Assembly (NCBI GenBank): GCA_051878085.1
Contig: JBJEJN010000207.1
Location: forward strand, 1-5,445
Source of the DNA: SFTH01 sp051878085
GTDB lineage: Bacteria; Bacillota; Clostridia; Christensenellales; Aristaeellaceae
Direction: 5' to 3'
Length of the DNA stretch: 5,445 nt
Of this stretch, positions 5,320-5,445 are shown one piece after another. The translations under genes were made by a program, and so were the position numbers. The notes beneath the pieces were generated by a model that was not told the origin of the DNA, ran no database searches, and worked only from the letters and a program-made list of their open reading frames with translations. Numbering within the stretch: position 1 is the stretch's first letter; each line of letters starts with the position of its first letter.

Positions 5320-5344
5320 TCCAGTTCATTCTTGCCAAACTGGA
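5320..5344. repeat. Short inverted repeat (TCCAGTT / AACTGGA)
   Basis: A 7-bp stem (5320-5326 with 5338-5344) has an 11-nt loop. It lies between the two stronger palindromes in a stretch with no gene. It is modest alone and could be chance, but it adds to the density of hairpins here. Confidence 0.4.
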
Positions 5345-5384
5345 TTTCGGGGAAAGGCAAACATACCGCAAGGAAAGAAGCACA

Positions 5385-5421
5385 GTGCCCCTATCCCTTG
5401 AATCTATGGGGATAGGGGCAC
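5385..5421. repeat. Long inverted repeat (GTGCCCCTATCCC / GGGATAGGGGCAC)
   Basis: A perfect 13-bp stem (5385-5397 with 5409-5421) closes an 11-nt loop. Neither strand shows a T-run next to it (plus: GTTCGACTC; minus: TGTGCTTCTTTCC), so a simple intrinsic terminator is unlikely, although a terminator for a gene beyond the right edge is possible. It is probably another dispersed palindrome. Confidence 0.75.
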
Positions 5422-5445
5422 GTTCGACTCAAACGGCGATAGCCT

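Larger units (their letters stand above)
5184..5445. other. Gene-free region dense in palindromes
   Basis: I see no supportable coding region in these 262 bases. The only open frames are short, cut through the hairpins and have no ribosome binding site. Three strong and one weak inverted repeat fill much of it. No tRNA, rRNA fragment, CRISPR array or transposase remnant is recognisable. Confidence 0.7.

Overview
The window looks like chromosomal DNA of a GC-rich member of the Clostridia (Bacillota), probably a gut or anaerobe lineage. The basis is strong AGGAGG-type ribosome binding sites, sigma-A-type promoters with 17-bp spacers, a riboflavin ECF transporter behind an FMN riboswitch, a VanZ-family protein, a secreted SH3b protein, and palindromic intergenic repeats. 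No taxonomic marker gene is present, so the lineage is an inference.

Layout. Positions 1-891 (minus strand) hold a complete regulatory leader (promoter, FMN riboswitch, intrinsic terminator) and most of ribU, which runs off the left edge. Diverging from it on the plus strand is a UPF0126/TRIC-family membrane protein (994-1638) with its own promoter. It ends at a GC-rich hairpin that it shares with a convergent minus-strand gene for a small exported SH3b protein (1704-2189). Next, on the minus strand and read from right to left, comes a two-gene unit. The first gene is a COG0523 (CobW/ZNG1-type) GTPase with a very long His/Cys/Asp/Glu repeat insert (3241-4518). Ten bases after its stop comes a divergent COG0523-like P-loop protein whose C-terminal part resembles the DUF1980/YcgQ domain (2286-3230). 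Further right is a VanZ-family membrane protein (4632-5102, minus). The right end (about 5190-5445) has no gene I can support and holds several strong inverted repeats.

How the genes relate. ribU is feedback-controlled by FMN through transcription attenuation. The two COG0523 genes are very probably translated from one mRNA and should act together in transition-metal (most likely zinc) handling. Only the first has the CxCC motif and the metal-binding insert. Both have lost the canonical NKxD guanine-specificity sequence in a similar way. This pair is the most interesting content of the window. The TRIC, SH3b and VanZ genes each have their own apparent promoter and show no clear functional link to the pair.
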